From positions 287,239 through 351,238 of the forward strand of contig NZ_BOVL01000022.1 of the NCBI RefSeq assembly GCF_019972155.1: a DNA stretch of 64,000 nucleotides. Direction: 5' to 3'. The stretch is from Bradyrhizobium sp. RD5-C2 (GTDB lineage: Bacteria; Pseudomonadota; Alphaproteobacteria; Rhizobiales; Xanthobacteraceae). The notes beneath the pieces were generated by a model. The model saw only the letters and a program-made list of their open reading frames with translations, was not told the DNA's origin and searched no databases. Of this stretch, positions 1-9,134 are shown one piece after another. Position 1 is the first letter of the stretch. Each line of letters starts with the position of its first letter. A program made the position numbers and the translations under genes.

Positions 1-778
1 ACTTCGCCCGCGCCTGGCCGGGGATCACATTGCTCGCGGTGTTGCCGACATCGACCGTGGTGAATTCGAGGTTGCTGGCCTGGAATTGCGCGCTGCCGTG
101 ATCGAGCGGCTCGTCGCTCAACGCCACGATCAGCCGCGAGATATCGGGCACCGGGTTCGAGGCGCGGTGCGGATAGGCGACGTGGCCCTGCACGCCGTCG
201 ACGACCAGTGTGCCGGATTGCGAGCCGCGCCGGCCGATCTTGATCATGTCGCCGAGTACCTCGACGTTGGAGGGCTCGCCGAGCACGCAATGGTCGAATT
301 TTTCGCCGCGCTCGGCGCACCATTTCAACAGCTTGACGGTGCCGTTGATCGAGACGTCTTCCTCGTCGCCGGTGATCAGGAAGGAGATCGAGCCGCTGGG
401 TCGTCCACCGTGGTCGCTGAGATATTGCAGCACCGCGGCGACGCTGCAGGCGATGCCGCCCTTCATGTCGACGGCGCCGCGGCCGTAGAGATAGCCGTCC
501 TTGACCTCGCCGGAGAACGCGCCGAGCGTCCACGCCGCTTCATCGCCGGGCGGCACCACATCGGTATGGCCGGCAAAGGTGATATGCGGCGCCGAAGAGC
601 CGATGCGGGCGTAGAGGTTGTCGATATCGGCGGTGCCGGGCTCCGAGAACGTTACGCGGTGGACGTCGAAGCCTGCGCTTTTCAGCAAATTTTCAAGAAC
701 GCCAAGCGCGCCGGCGTCGGCCGGGGTGACGGAGGGGCAGCGAACCAGATCGCGGGTAATCGAGACGGCATCATTCAT
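1..778 (-). CDS. dapE: Succinyl-diaminopimelate desuccinylase, 3' end cut by window
   Basis: Cytoplasmic M20-family metallohydrolase that removes succinate from N-succinyl-LL-diaminopimelate in lysine and peptidoglycan precursor synthesis. Translating the minus strand from the ATG at 778 gives a DapE N-terminus with 'RDLVRCPSVTP' and the metal-ligand motif 'GHTDVVPPG' near residues 68-76. A GAGG ribosome site lies just upstream of the start. The reading frame stays open to base 1, so the C-terminus lies outside the window. It follows dapD and a DUF805 gene on the same strand, so two steps of the succinylase branch sit together. Family assignment is firm; only about 259 codons are visible. Confidence 0.93.
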   Translation of the reverse strand, partial: MNDAVSITRDLVRCPSVTPADAGALGVLENLLKSAGFDVHRVTFSEPGTADIDNLYARIGSSAPHITFAGHTDVVPPGDEAAWTLGAFSGEVKDGYLYGRGAVDMKGGIACSVAAVLQYLSDHGGRPSGSISFLITGDEEDVSINGTVKLLKWCAERGEKFDHCVLGEPSNVEVLGDMIKIGRRGSQSGTLVVDGVQGHVAYPHRASNPVPDISRLIVALSDEPLDHGSAQFQASNLEFTTVDVGNTASNVIPGQARAK

Positions 779-827
779 GCGCCTCGCTTAACACGTCACA
801 CCGCGGGTGGACCAGCTTTGTGCGGCA

Positions 828-1415
828 TCATTCGAGCTCGCTCTGCTGATCCCAGCCCTGCCTGGAGCGCGACCCGCTGTCGCGGCCGCCGCCTCGGCTG
901 ACATGGGTTTTTCCAAGCGGATTGCGGCCGTAGCGATTGGGGTACGAGGTGCCGGGCAGAAAGGCGAGCTCGATGAAGCCCCAGATATAGAGCACGAAGA
1001 CGATCGCGCCCGCGGCCATCACCCAATAGGACTCATCGGGAAGCCGGTCCGAGAACTGGCTCATGAGGCCGGGGATCGCGAAGAACGGGACCATCCACCA
1101 GCCGCTCTTGTCGCGGTCGTGCAGGCGCTTGATCGAGACCGCGATATAGACCCAGACGAACAGCACCGTCCCGCTGGCCTTGCCCAGCAGCGCCGGCAAT
1201 CGGGCAAGAGTCAGCGATTTGTAGCTATCCGGGTCGAAGGCCCGGAAGATGTCGTCGACATTGAAGCCGAACGACCCATGCTTGCCGCCGAGGCCGGCCG
1301 AGATCACCAGGGCGGCCAGGAATATCATCCAGCAGACGATGATCAGTGCCGCGAGCCAGAACTTGGCCCGGCTGACGCGGCCCTTGAAGCCGAACAGGTA
1401 ATTGGCCCAGTCCAT
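828..1415 (-). CDS. DUF805 family inner-membrane protein
   Basis: A 195-residue membrane protein of unknown function. It begins with the typical DUF805 opening 'FGFKGRVSRAKFW' at about residues 9-21, followed by roughly four hydrophobic segments (about 20-42, 75-95, 108-125, 132-152), the family signature 'IKRLHDRDKSGWW', and a charged hydrophilic tail. A GGAG ribosome site precedes the ATG. It lies between dapD and dapE on the same strand with short gaps, so it is probably cotranscribed. No direct role in lysine synthesis can be read from the sequence. Confidence 0.85.
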   Translation of the reverse strand: MDWANYLFGFKGRVSRAKFWLAALIIVCWMIFLAALVISAGLGGKHGSFGFNVDDIFRAFDPDSYKSLTLARLPALLGKASGTVLFVWVYIAVSIKRLHDRDKSGWWMVPFFAIPGLMSQFSDRLPDESYWVMAAGAIVFVLYIWGFIELAFLPGTSYPNRYGRNPLGKTHVSRGGGRDSGSRSRQGWDQQSELE

Positions 1416-1493
1416 GAAAGAACTCCGGGCAGCGGCAATGTTTCGCGGCCCGGAGTTTTGTCGGCGTCGGATCGAATTCGGTTCGATTCTCTT

Positions 1494-1617
1494 GACCAGT
1501 CATCCTGAGGAGCCGCGAAGCGGCGTCTCGAAGGATGCACGGCCACCAGCCGGGCCGTCGACCCTTCGAGGGCCGCTGAAGGAGCGGCCACCTCAGGGTG
1601 ACGGTGATGGACTGGTC
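1494..1617. repeat. Palindromic intergenic repeat (CCTGAGG family)
   Basis: Noncoding element between dapD and the DUF805 gene. It is bounded by the inverted arms GACCAGT (1494-1500) and ACTGGTC (1611-1617). Inside it, 'CATCCTGAGG' on the left pairs with 'CCTCAGGGTGA' on the right, and 'CTCGAAGGATG' pairs approximately with 'ACCCTTCGAGG'. The whole unit could fold into a long hairpin. It resembles the intergenic repeats I associate with Bradyrhizobium-type genomes, but only this copy was noticed in the window. Confidence 0.6.
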
Positions 1618-1634
1618 TCGCGGCGGAAGACCGA

Positions 1635-2480
<846 letters not shown>

Positions 2481-2594
2481 CGGGACAATCCTTGGGCGTA
2501 TCGGGGATATGACGGGAATTTTGCAGGGCTTTTTCGGGATTTGGGGCTGTGGAGTCAAGGCTGACTCCATCGTCGTCCCGGCGAAGGGGAGAGA

Positions 2595-3284
2595 TCAGGG
2601 CTTCAGTCGCTGCAAGAATCCCGTGAGATCGTCCGTGACATGGTCGACATAAGCGGCATCGCGGCCTTCGAGCTCCCAGGTTTCGCGCACCACTTCCTGG
2701 CTGCCGTCGGGCACGACGAGCACGGTGGTCATGCCGAGCTCATGCGGCACTACCAGATTGCGCGCGAGGTCCTCGAACATCGCAGCCTTCGACGGGTCGA
2801 CGTCGTGAAGCCTGAGGAACTTCTGATAGGTCTGCGGCGCCGGCTTCGGCTCGAGATCGGCGGCGATGATGTCGAACACGCCGTCAAAATGGTCGGAGAT
2901 GCCGAGCCGGCCCAGCACCGCATCGACATGATCGACCGAGCCGTTGGTCAGGATCAGCTTGCGCCCCGGCAGTTTTGCGATCGCAGCGCCCATTGCCGGA
3001 TTCGGCTGCAACGGCGAGTGGTCGATCTTGTGCACATAGGCGAGATAATCGTCCGCCTGCACGCCGTGCTCGGTCATCATGCCGCGCATCGTGGTGCCGT
3101 AGCGCAGGTAATAGTCCTTCTGCAGCCGCCGCGCTTCCTCGGGCGAGATTTTCAGCCAATTGCCGACGAACTCGCCGATCCGCGCATCGACCTGCTGCCA
3201 CAGGTTGACGTGATGCGGGTACAGCGTGTTGTCGAGGTCGAACACCCAGGTCTCGACGTGGCCGAAGCTGCGGGGAGTTTTCAT
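2595..3284 (-). CDS. HAD-family pyrimidine 5'-nucleotidase (SDT1-like)
   Basis: A 229-residue haloacid-dehalogenase-fold phosphatase likely to dephosphorylate pyrimidine nucleotides in the cytoplasm. HAD motif I is 'DLDNTLYP' (nucleophile Asp near residue 16), motif II is 'LTNGS', the motif III lysine lies in 'LEPKPAP', and motif IV is 'FEDLARN'. The helical cap between motifs I and II fits the SDT1/YjjG-like subgroup. GGAAAG precedes the ATG. It lies upstream of dapD on the same strand across a 114-base gap. The substrate is inferred from the subfamily only. Confidence 0.82.
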   Translation of the reverse strand: MKTPRSFGHVETWVFDLDNTLYPHHVNLWQQVDARIGEFVGNWLKISPEEARRLQKDYYLRYGTTMRGMMTEHGVQADDYLAYVHKIDHSPLQPNPAMGAAIAKLPGRKLILTNGSVDHVDAVLGRLGISDHFDGVFDIIAADLEPKPAPQTYQKFLRLHDVDPSKAAMFEDLARNLVVPHELGMTTVLVVPDGSQEVVRETWELEGRDAAYVDHVTDDLTGFLQRLKP

Positions 3285-3294
3285 GTTATCTTTC

Positions 3295-3441
3295 CGTCGT
3301 CGTCCTGGCGAAGGCCAGGACCCATACCGCGTGATCCATCAAATGAAGCGCGGTGCCAATACCGCGCAACGGCCGGTCACGACCCGTCTTCGCCAAATGA
3401 TTGCCTGTGGTAATGGGTCCTGGCCTTCGCCACGACGACGG
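3295..3441. repeat. Inverted intergenic repeat, 'CGTCGTCCTGG' family, copy 1
   Basis: Noncoding element in the gap between the HAD and DUF1036 genes. It starts 'CGTCGTCCTGGCGAAGGCCA' and ends with the near complement 'TGGCCTTCGCCACGACGACG', so its ends form inverted repeats of about 25 bases. A second copy with the same outer arms and a different centre lies at 63498-63620. It looks like a non-autonomous, MITE-like or REP-type intergenic unit. Confidence 0.75.
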
Positions 3442-3467
3442 TGATCCATGTGGCGCCACTGTCTTCA

Positions 3468-4526
3468 TCACGGCATCGCAAAGCGCAGCGTCTTGCCGCC
3501 GCTGGTCATGTCGACGGTGGTGAAGCCGAGCGCGGTGAGGCCGCGGGTGGCGCAGTCGCCCTGCTCGTTGACCTCGAACTTGCTTTCGCGGGTGCAGAGC
3601 TGCACCCCGCCGCCCCAGTTCAGCGGCTTGTCCTTGATGCGGATGGCGCGGTTATCGCCGTCGACGGCTTCGGCGAAGGAATAGATCTGCTTCGGCGTGC
3701 CCGACACGTCGGGATGCAGACACTTGCCGGGGTCGATCCGATACCAGCCGCGGCTGGTCACCATCTTGCCGTCATCGGTTGCAACCGCGGCCATCACCTT
3801 GTGCGGCGTGTCGTTGCACCAGGTCAGTCCTGAGGGCGACGGCTTCTGCACGGCATCGACCATGGTGGTGAAGAAGTTCGGCGACTGCACGATGTCGCTG
3901 GCAAGCCCGCGGCTCTTGAGGAATGCCGAGAGCGCACCCTGGGTCTTCGGCCCGTCGACGCCGTCGATCGGCGCCGCGTCATAGCCTGCGATCACCAAGA
4001 GGCGCTGGATGCCGGCGAGCCGCGCCTGCTCGTCGTCATATTCGCTGTCTTCGGCGAGATAGGCGACGAGATTGCCGTCATCGCTCTGCGTCGGCATGAT
4101 CTGGGTGAATTGCGCCGGTGTCTGGCCGGAGCGGCATTGGCGCGCGGCGGCGATCACGAAATTGTCCTGCGCGACGCACAGCGTGTCGGTGCCGTTCTGC
4201 GGGATCGGCGAGGCGCCGTAGACGCCCAGCGCGCGCGCATTGAGCAGCACGCGGTCAGCGGTGAGCGCGCCCTGCACCACGACGCGGCAGGTCGCCGGAT
4301 CGATGCGGAACCAGCCGCGTGTTGCGGTTGCGGCCTTGTCGTCGATGCCGATCGCGGCCTCGATCACATAGCTCATGCGGTTGCAGAGCTTGAGGTCGGC
4401 ATGCGCCGGCGCCGCCGAGAACAGGAAGGACACCAGTGCGGCCGGCAGCGACATCGCGAGCCGCGCCGGCGGCGACCGGCGAGGGTTCCTCGCCGCGCGT
4501 CCCGCGATGACGACCTCGTCTGCCAT
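3468..4526 (-). CDS. Secreted protein with two DUF1036 domains
   Basis: A 352-residue protein of unknown function with two related DUF1036 modules: 'LKLCNRMSYVIEAAIG...RGWFRIDPATC' after the signal sequence and 'LTWCNDTPHKVMAAVA...RGWYRIDPGKC' in the C-terminal third. Between them, about residues 175-220 ('IQRLLVIAGYDAAPIDGVDG') resemble a peptidoglycan-binding helical repeat. The ATG at 4526 overlaps the argB stop as TAATG, suggesting translational coupling. The hydrophobic signal sequence ending 'AAPAHA' lies well inside, so the ATG at 4454, giving a shorter leader, is an alternative start. Export is predicted. Confidence 0.8.
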   Translation of the reverse strand: MADEVVIAGRAARNPRRSPPARLAMSLPAALVSFLFSAAPAHADLKLCNRMSYVIEAAIGIDDKAATATRGWFRIDPATCRVVVQGALTADRVLLNARALGVYGASPIPQNGTDTLCVAQDNFVIAAARQCRSGQTPAQFTQIMPTQSDDGNLVAYLAEDSEYDDEQARLAGIQRLLVIAGYDAAPIDGVDGPKTQGALSAFLKSRGLASDIVQSPNFFTTMVDAVQKPSPSGLTWCNDTPHKVMAAVATDDGKMVTSRGWYRIDPGKCLHPDVSGTPKQIYSFAEAVDGDNRAIRIKDKPLNWGGGVQLCTRESKFEVNEQGDCATRGLTALGFTTVDMTSGGKTLRFAMP

Positions 4527-5419
4527 TACTTATGGATCAGCGTGCCGGTGCCCTGGTTGGTGAAGAGCTCGAGCAGCACAGCGTGCTGCGTCTTGCCGTC
4601 GATGATCACGACGCCCTGCACGCCCTGTTCGAGCGCGTAGATGCAGGTCTCGACCTTTGGGATCATGCCGCCGGAGATCGTGCCGTCGGCGATCAGCTTG
4701 CGGGCTTCCTTGATCGACAGGTCCGGAATCAGCTTCTTGGACTTGTCGAGCACGCCGGGCACGTCGGTCAGCAGCAGCAGGCGCTTGGCTTTCAACGCGC
4801 CCGCGATCGCGCCGGCAAAGGTGTCGGCGTTGACGTTCAGCGTCTGGCCGTCCTGCGCGGTCGCCAGCGGCGCCAGCACCGGGATCAGCTCATAGCCGAT
4901 TAGCTGATTGAGCAGCGTGAGGTCGACCTTTTCGGGGTCGCCGACGAAGCCGAGATCGACCGCCTTCTCGATGTTGGAATCGGGATCGACCATGGTGCGC
5001 GTCGTCTTCGACGCCTTCACCATGTTGCCGTCCTTGCCTGAGAGGCCCACGGCCTTGCCGCCGGCCTCGTTGATGTAGCCGACGATCTGCTTGTTGACCG
5101 AGCCCGCCAGCACCATCTCGACGATCTCGATGGTTGCAGCGTCGGTGATGCGCAGGCCCGCGGCGAATTCCGACTGGATGCCGAGGCGCTTCAGCATGGT
5201 CGCGATCTGCGGCCCGCCGCCATGCACGACCACCGGATTGATCGCGGTCTGCTCGAGCAGCACGATGTCGCGCGCGAACGCCTTGGCGGTGTCCTCGGCG
5301 CCCATGGCATGGCCGCCATATTTAATGACGATGGTTTCCTCGTCATATTCCTGCATGTGCGGCAGCGCCTCGGACAGGATGCGGGCCTGATCGAGCGGGC
5401 TGATGTGCTGGTCGGTCAT
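4526..5419 (-). CDS. argB: Acetylglutamate kinase
   Basis: Phosphorylates N-acetyl-L-glutamate, the second step of arginine biosynthesis, in the cytoplasm. The 297-residue protein has the amino-acid-kinase fold. The phosphate-binding 'IVIKYGGHAM' is at about residues 30-39, the glycine-rich 'VVVHGGGPQ' at about 63-71, and 'LLLTDVPGVL' and 'SGGMIPKVETC' are near the C-terminus. Length and motifs are standard for hexameric, arginine-sensitive enzymes, although I cannot prove feedback control. It lies downstream of engB and DUF423, and its stop overlaps the start of the DUF1036 gene by one base. Confidence 0.97.
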   Translation of the reverse strand: MTDQHISPLDQARILSEALPHMQEYDEETIVIKYGGHAMGAEDTAKAFARDIVLLEQTAINPVVVHGGGPQIATMLKRLGIQSEFAAGLRITDAATIEIVEMVLAGSVNKQIVGYINEAGGKAVGLSGKDGNMVKASKTTRTMVDPDSNIEKAVDLGFVGDPEKVDLTLLNQLIGYELIPVLAPLATAQDGQTLNVNADTFAGAIAGALKAKRLLLLTDVPGVLDKSKKLIPDLSIKEARKLIADGTISGGMIPKVETCIYALEQGVQGVVIIDGKTQHAVLLELFTNQGTGTLIHK

Positions 5420-5527
5420 GGGGCTGGTCTCACGTCAGCGGAGGGACGGGCGCGTTTCTATCTGATTGCCGGGCAGGGCGCAAAGCTGTCTTCAAACCTC
5501 TCCCACAAGGGAGAAGGAAGGCAGTGA

Positions 5528-5896
5528 TCACCGCCTCGGCCACATCGCCGAAACCGCCAGCGCCAGCCAGCTCAGGATCAGCAGCGTTCCGCCTGATGGA
5601 GCCGCCATCGGAAACAGGCCATGGCCGCCATATTGGCGCAGCGTGAGATCGCCCGCGAACAATGACGCGGCGATGACGAAGCCTGCCGCTGCCGCCACGC
5701 CGAGCTTGGCATGGATGATCGCGCGCTCCGCCACCGCAATGGTCGCGATGGCGGCGGTGGCATGGAACAGCAGCATCGAGGACGCTGCCGCCAGCCGCGT
5801 GGCGTCCGGCAGATGGGCCGCGGCCGCCGCCAATATCACGCCGCAGGCGCCCATGATGGCGGCAAGGCCGATCAGGAGACGGGGCGCGCCGTTCAT
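5528..5896 (-). CDS. DUF423 family small membrane protein
   Basis: A 122-residue membrane protein of unknown function with four hydrophobic helices (about 5-27, 38-57, 65-83, 98-117), the size and spacing of DUF423. Characteristic parts are 'GACGVILAAAAAH' near the start and 'GDLTLRQYGG' before the last helix. The ATG at 5896 overlaps the engB stop as ATGA, so translational coupling with engB is likely. The frame is open upstream to 6223, but that part lies over engB in another frame and is not coding. Confidence 0.85.
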   Translation of the reverse strand: MNGAPRLLIGLAAIMGACGVILAAAAAHLPDATRLAAASSMLLFHATAAIATIAVAERAIIHAKLGVAAAAGFVIAASLFAGDLTLRQYGGHGLFPMAAPSGGTLLILSWLALAVSAMWPRR

Positions 5897-6546
5897 CGGC
5901 GCCGCTCCTCGATCAGGCGTACCATGGCGGCACGCAGCTCCGGCATGCCGTCGCCGGTGCGCGACGAGGTCACCAGCACTTCGGGGAACGCGGCGGGATG
6001 TTTTGCGAGCGTCGCGATCGTATCTGCGGTGACGGTCTTGAGTTCGCCGGCCTTGACCTGGTCGGCCTTGGTCAGCACGACCTGGTAGCTGACCGCGGAC
6101 TTGTCCAGCGTCTTCAGCACGTCGAGATCGACGTCCTTGATGCCGTGGCGGGCGTCGATCAGCACATAGACCCGCGCCAGCGTCGCGCGCCCGAGCAGGA
6201 ATTTGTGGATCAGCGCGGTCCATGACGCCACCTTGGTCTTCGGCGCCGAGGCGTAGCCGTAACCTGGCATGTCGACGAGACGAAAGTCCGCGTTTACCGG
6301 GCCCTCGAAGAAGATCAGTTCCTGGGTGCGGCCCGGCGTATGCGAGGTGCGAGCCAGCGCAGTGCGGCCGGTCAGCGCGTTGATCAGGCTCGATTTGCCG
6401 ACATTGGAGCGGCCGGCAAAGGCGACCTCGAGGCCGGCCATCGGCGGCAGGGTCTCGATCGAGGGCGAGGCCCAGATGAAGCGCCAGTCGCCGGCGAACA
6501 GCTTTCGCCCCTGCTCGATCAGCTCCGCATCAGGTTCGGCGGTCAT
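5893..6546 (-). CDS. engB: Ribosome biogenesis GTP-binding protein EngB/YsxC
   Basis: TRAFAC-class GTPase needed for large-subunit ribosome assembly. It has G1 'GRSNVGKSS' at about residues 45-53, G3 'DMPGYG', G4 'TKAD' and G5 'SSRTGDG'. The frame extends to a TTG at 6570, but the ATG at 6546 (217 residues, 'MTAEPDAELIEQG') matches the family start better. It follows yidC on the same strand, separated by a palindromic repeat, and overlaps DUF423 by four bases. This order is common in related genomes. Confidence 0.94.
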   Translation of the reverse strand: MTAEPDAELIEQGRKLFAGDWRFIWASPSIETLPPMAGLEVAFAGRSNVGKSSLINALTGRTALARTSHTPGRTQELIFFEGPVNADFRLVDMPGYGYASAPKTKVASWTALIHKFLLGRATLARVYVLIDARHGIKDVDLDVLKTLDKSAVSYQVVLTKADQVKAGELKTVTADTIATLAKHPAAFPEVLVTSSRTGDGMPELRAAMVRLIEERRR

Positions 6547-6580
6547 GCGAAGGATCCCATCAAGGCGCAAGCGGCTTCGC

Positions 6581-6663
6581 CGTCATTGCGAGCGGAGCGA
6601 AGCAATCCATTCTTCAGCACGGGAAGGATGGATTGCTTCGTCGCTTTGCTCCTCGCAATGACG
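6581..6663. repeat. Palindromic intergenic repeat, 'CGTCATTGCGAG' family, copy 1
   Basis: An 83-base element between yidC and engB. Its outer arms CGTCATTGCGAG and CTCGCAATGACG are exact complements. A second nested pair, GAAGCAATCCA and TGGATTGCTTC, makes a nearly continuous hairpin. The same family occurs at 30990-31071. Because it lies between two genes on the same strand, it could also affect mRNA ending or stability. Confidence 0.8.
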
Positions 6664-6678
6664 GGATACGCAGTGGAG

Positions 6679-8553
6679 TTAAGTCGGCTTCTTGGCGAAG
6701 GCCGACTTCAGATTGTCGAATAACTCCACCTTCACGCCGTTCTTGCGCATGATGAAGCTCTGCTGCAGCACCGAGAGCGTGTTGTTCCAGGCCCAGTAGA
6801 TCACGAGACCCGCCGGGAAGCCGGCCAGCATGAAGGTGAAGATCAGCGGCATCCAGTCGAAGATCATCTTCTGGGTCGGGTCCGGCGGCGCCGGGTTGAG
6901 CTTCATCTGCACCCACATCGTGATGCCCATGATGATCGGCCAGATGCCCATCACCAGGTAGGCGCCGAAATGCGGTCCGAGCAGCGCGATCGGATCGAAC
7001 GGAACGAGCCCGAACAGCGTGAACAGATTGGTCGGATCGGGCGCGGAGAGATCCTTGATCCAGCCGAAGAACGGCGCGTGCCGCATTTCGATGGTGATGA
7101 ACAGCACCTTGTAGAGCGAGAAGAACACCGGGATCTGCAAGGCGACGGGAAGACAACCGGCGATCGGGTTGATCTTCTCCTTCTTGTAGATCTCCATCAT
7201 CTCCTGCTGCTGCTTCACGCGGTCGTCAGGATAGCGCTCCTTCAGCGCGGCCAGCTGCGGCTGCACCGACTTCATCTTCGCCATCGAGGCGTAGGACTTG
7301 TTGGCGAGCGGGAAGAACAGCAGCTTCACGATCACCGTCACCAAGAGGATCGCGATGCCGAAATTGCCGACCAGGCGATAGAACCAGTCGAGCGCCAGGA
7401 ACATCGGCTTGGTGATGAAGTAGAAATGGCCCCAGTCGATCAGGAGATCGAAATGGTTGAGGCCGAGCTGCTTGTTGTAGCCGCCGAAGCCGACCAGCGG
7501 GAAGTTGAGGCCGACCGTGGCGGCCTCCTTCGCGCCGGCGAACAGCCGCCCGTTGGCAACGCCGGTGCCGCCGATCGGAATGGTCTGCGCGCCCAGCATG
7601 TAGTCGGCCTGGTAGCGCTTGTCGCCGGTGGTGAAGCGGGCGGTGTCGAGCGTCGCATTGGTATCCGGCAGCAGCGCGGTGGCCCAGTATTTGTCGGTGA
7701 TGCCGAGCCAGCCGTCGGTGATCTTCGAGAACACGATGCCGCGCGAGTTTCCACCGGTCGGGGTCTTGGCCTCGTCGAGGTTCTTGTAGGTGAATTCCTG
7801 CAGGCCCTGTTCGCCGAGATAGCCGATCGGGCCTTCGTGCAGGATCGCGTAGCCCGAGACCGGCGGCTTGCCGCCGCGCGAGATCAGGCCGAACGGATAC
7901 AGCGTCACCGGCGCGCTGCCTTGATTGATGACCTCGTCCTTGATGCTGAAGAGGTAGCGATCGTCGATCGAGATGGTGCGGCGGAAGGTCAGGCCCTGGC
8001 CGTTGTCGTATTTCAGCGTCACCGGGGTGCTCGGCGACAGGCTGTTCGAACCTTCCTGCTGCCAGACGGTGTCGGCGTTCGGCGTCTTCACCGACGAGCC
8101 GCTGGCGGTCAGCCACAGGAATTCGGCATAATAAGGCTCGGCGGTACCCGACGGCGAAAGCAGCACGACGGCCGGCGATGTGGGGTCGACGGTCTCGCGG
8201 AACTGGACCAGCGCCAGATCGTCGATCCGGGCGCCCTTCAGCGCGATGCTGCCGATGATGCGCGGGCTCTCGATCTTGATGCGCGGGCCGGCCGCGAGCA
8301 CCGTCTCGCGGCTCGCCACCGGGGCGTCGGCAGCAGGCGCGGCCGCCGTCGGTGATGGCGTCGCGGTGCTTCCGGGAGCGGCGCCGGGAGCAGCAGCGCC
8401 AGGGGTCGCCTGCGGCGTCGGCTTCAGCAGTTCAGCCTGCTTCTGCGCCTCGCGCTGCTTCTCCATCTGCGGGACGTTATAGAAGTATTGCCAGGCGATC
8501 AGGACGAGGCCCGACAGAATGACGGCGATGATCGTGTTGCGGTTGTCGGACAT
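6679..8553 (-). CDS. yidC: Membrane protein insertase YidC (Oxa1 family)
   Basis: Inserts and folds inner-membrane proteins alone or with SecYEG. The 624-residue protein has a first membrane helix at about residues 7-25, a proline/alanine-rich linker, a large periplasmic beta domain to about residue 370, then the conserved Oxa1 core with 'GNFGIAILLVTVIVKLLFFP' and the arginine-containing hydrophilic groove. The C-terminus is short and basic. It lies three bases after rnpA, in the conserved rpmH-rnpA-yidC order. An 83-base palindromic repeat follows it. Confidence 0.97.
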   Translation of the reverse strand: MSDNRNTIIAVILSGLVLIAWQYFYNVPQMEKQREAQKQAELLKPTPQATPGAAAPGAAPGSTATPSPTAAAPAADAPVASRETVLAAGPRIKIESPRIIGSIALKGARIDDLALVQFRETVDPTSPAVVLLSPSGTAEPYYAEFLWLTASGSSVKTPNADTVWQQEGSNSLSPSTPVTLKYDNGQGLTFRRTISIDDRYLFSIKDEVINQGSAPVTLYPFGLISRGGKPPVSGYAILHEGPIGYLGEQGLQEFTYKNLDEAKTPTGGNSRGIVFSKITDGWLGITDKYWATALLPDTNATLDTARFTTGDKRYQADYMLGAQTIPIGGTGVANGRLFAGAKEAATVGLNFPLVGFGGYNKQLGLNHFDLLIDWGHFYFITKPMFLALDWFYRLVGNFGIAILLVTVIVKLLFFPLANKSYASMAKMKSVQPQLAALKERYPDDRVKQQQEMMEIYKKEKINPIAGCLPVALQIPVFFSLYKVLFITIEMRHAPFFGWIKDLSAPDPTNLFTLFGLVPFDPIALLGPHFGAYLVMGIWPIIMGITMWVQMKLNPAPPDPTQKMIFDWMPLIFTFMLAGFPAGLVIYWAWNNTLSVLQQSFIMRKNGVKVELFDNLKSAFAKKPT

Positions 8554-8556
8554 CTC

Positions 8557-8967
8557 TTATGGTCTCGTCATTCCATTCGGATTGGGAGCGCTTTTGTTAC
8601 CCGCCTTGTTGGTACCCGTCTTATTGGTACCAGTCTTGGGCGCAGGCCGGTCGAGGCGGCCCAGCGCCGACCGCAGGTCGTCAATCATGGTCGCAAAGTC
8701 GCGGGTCAGCGCGTCACGACGGCCGACTAGCACATAATCATGGTGTGGCCGCATGAATACGGCATCGACCCGTCTTATCACTTCGCGAAGTCGGCGGCGG
8801 ATGCGGTTGCGCTCGGTCGCGGTGCCGTTCTTCTTGGTGACGGCATAGCCGACGCGGATCGGGCCCTGATCGTCGCGACGGCGGCCCTGCAGCACAAAAG
8901 CCGTGGTATTCGCCCGTGCGCCATTGGCAACGGCGAGGAAATCCGCCCGCTGCCTCAGCCGATCCAT
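8557..8967 (-). CDS. rnpA: Ribonuclease P protein component
   Basis: Basic protein subunit of RNase P, which matures tRNA 5' ends with the RnpB RNA (not in this window). The 136-residue sequence carries the hallmark 'RNRIRRRLREVIR' helix at about residues 54-66. GGAGA precedes the ATG by nine bases. The C-terminus is extended by a low-complexity tail containing two KTGTN units, encoded by a short tandem DNA repeat around 8590-8640. That tail is not part of the usual fold and is probably disordered. The gene is followed by yidC and preceded by rpmH 32 bases away. Confidence 0.95.
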   Translation of the reverse strand: MDRLRQRADFLAVANGARANTTAFVLQGRRRDDQGPIRVGYAVTKKNGTATERNRIRRRLREVIRRVDAVFMRPHHDYVLVGRRDALTRDFATMIDDLRSALGRLDRPAPKTGTNKTGTNKAGNKSAPNPNGMTRP

Positions 8968-8999
8968 AATGGGTATCTCCGGAGAGGAGACGTCCGGGC

Positions 9000-9134
9000 T
9001 CAGGCGCTCAGGCGCTTACGGCCACGCGCGCGACGCGCAGCGAGGACCTTTCGGCCGCCGGCCGTGGCGAGACGGGCGCGGAAGCCGTGACGGCGCTTGC
9101 GCACCAGTTTGCTGGGTTGATAAGTCCGCTTCAC
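9000..9134 (-). CDS. rpmH: 50S ribosomal protein L34, GTG start
   Basis: The 44-residue, very basic L34 protein, 'KRTYQPSKLVRKRRHGFRA' being diagnostic. The start is GTG at 9134, since the codon before KRTYQPSK is GTG and no ATG lies at that point. The frame is open upstream to 9257, but those residues do not belong to L34. It is the first gene of the rpmH-rnpA-yidC block. Confidence 0.97.
   Translation of the reverse strand: MKRTYQPSKLVRKRRHGFRARLATAGGRKVLAARRARGRKRLSA

Noticed and set aside
1494..1617. CRISPR-like repeat unit
   Set aside because: Intergenic palindromes here are single, dispersed and lack regular spacers; no cas gene is present.
2481..2594. Lysine riboswitch before dapD
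   Set aside because: The 114-base gap is too short and shows no fitting stem pattern.
6970..8355. 461-residue plus-strand frame opposite yidC
   Set aside because: Arginine/aspartate-rich antisense shadow of a certain gene in high-GC DNA; no family motif or ribosome site.
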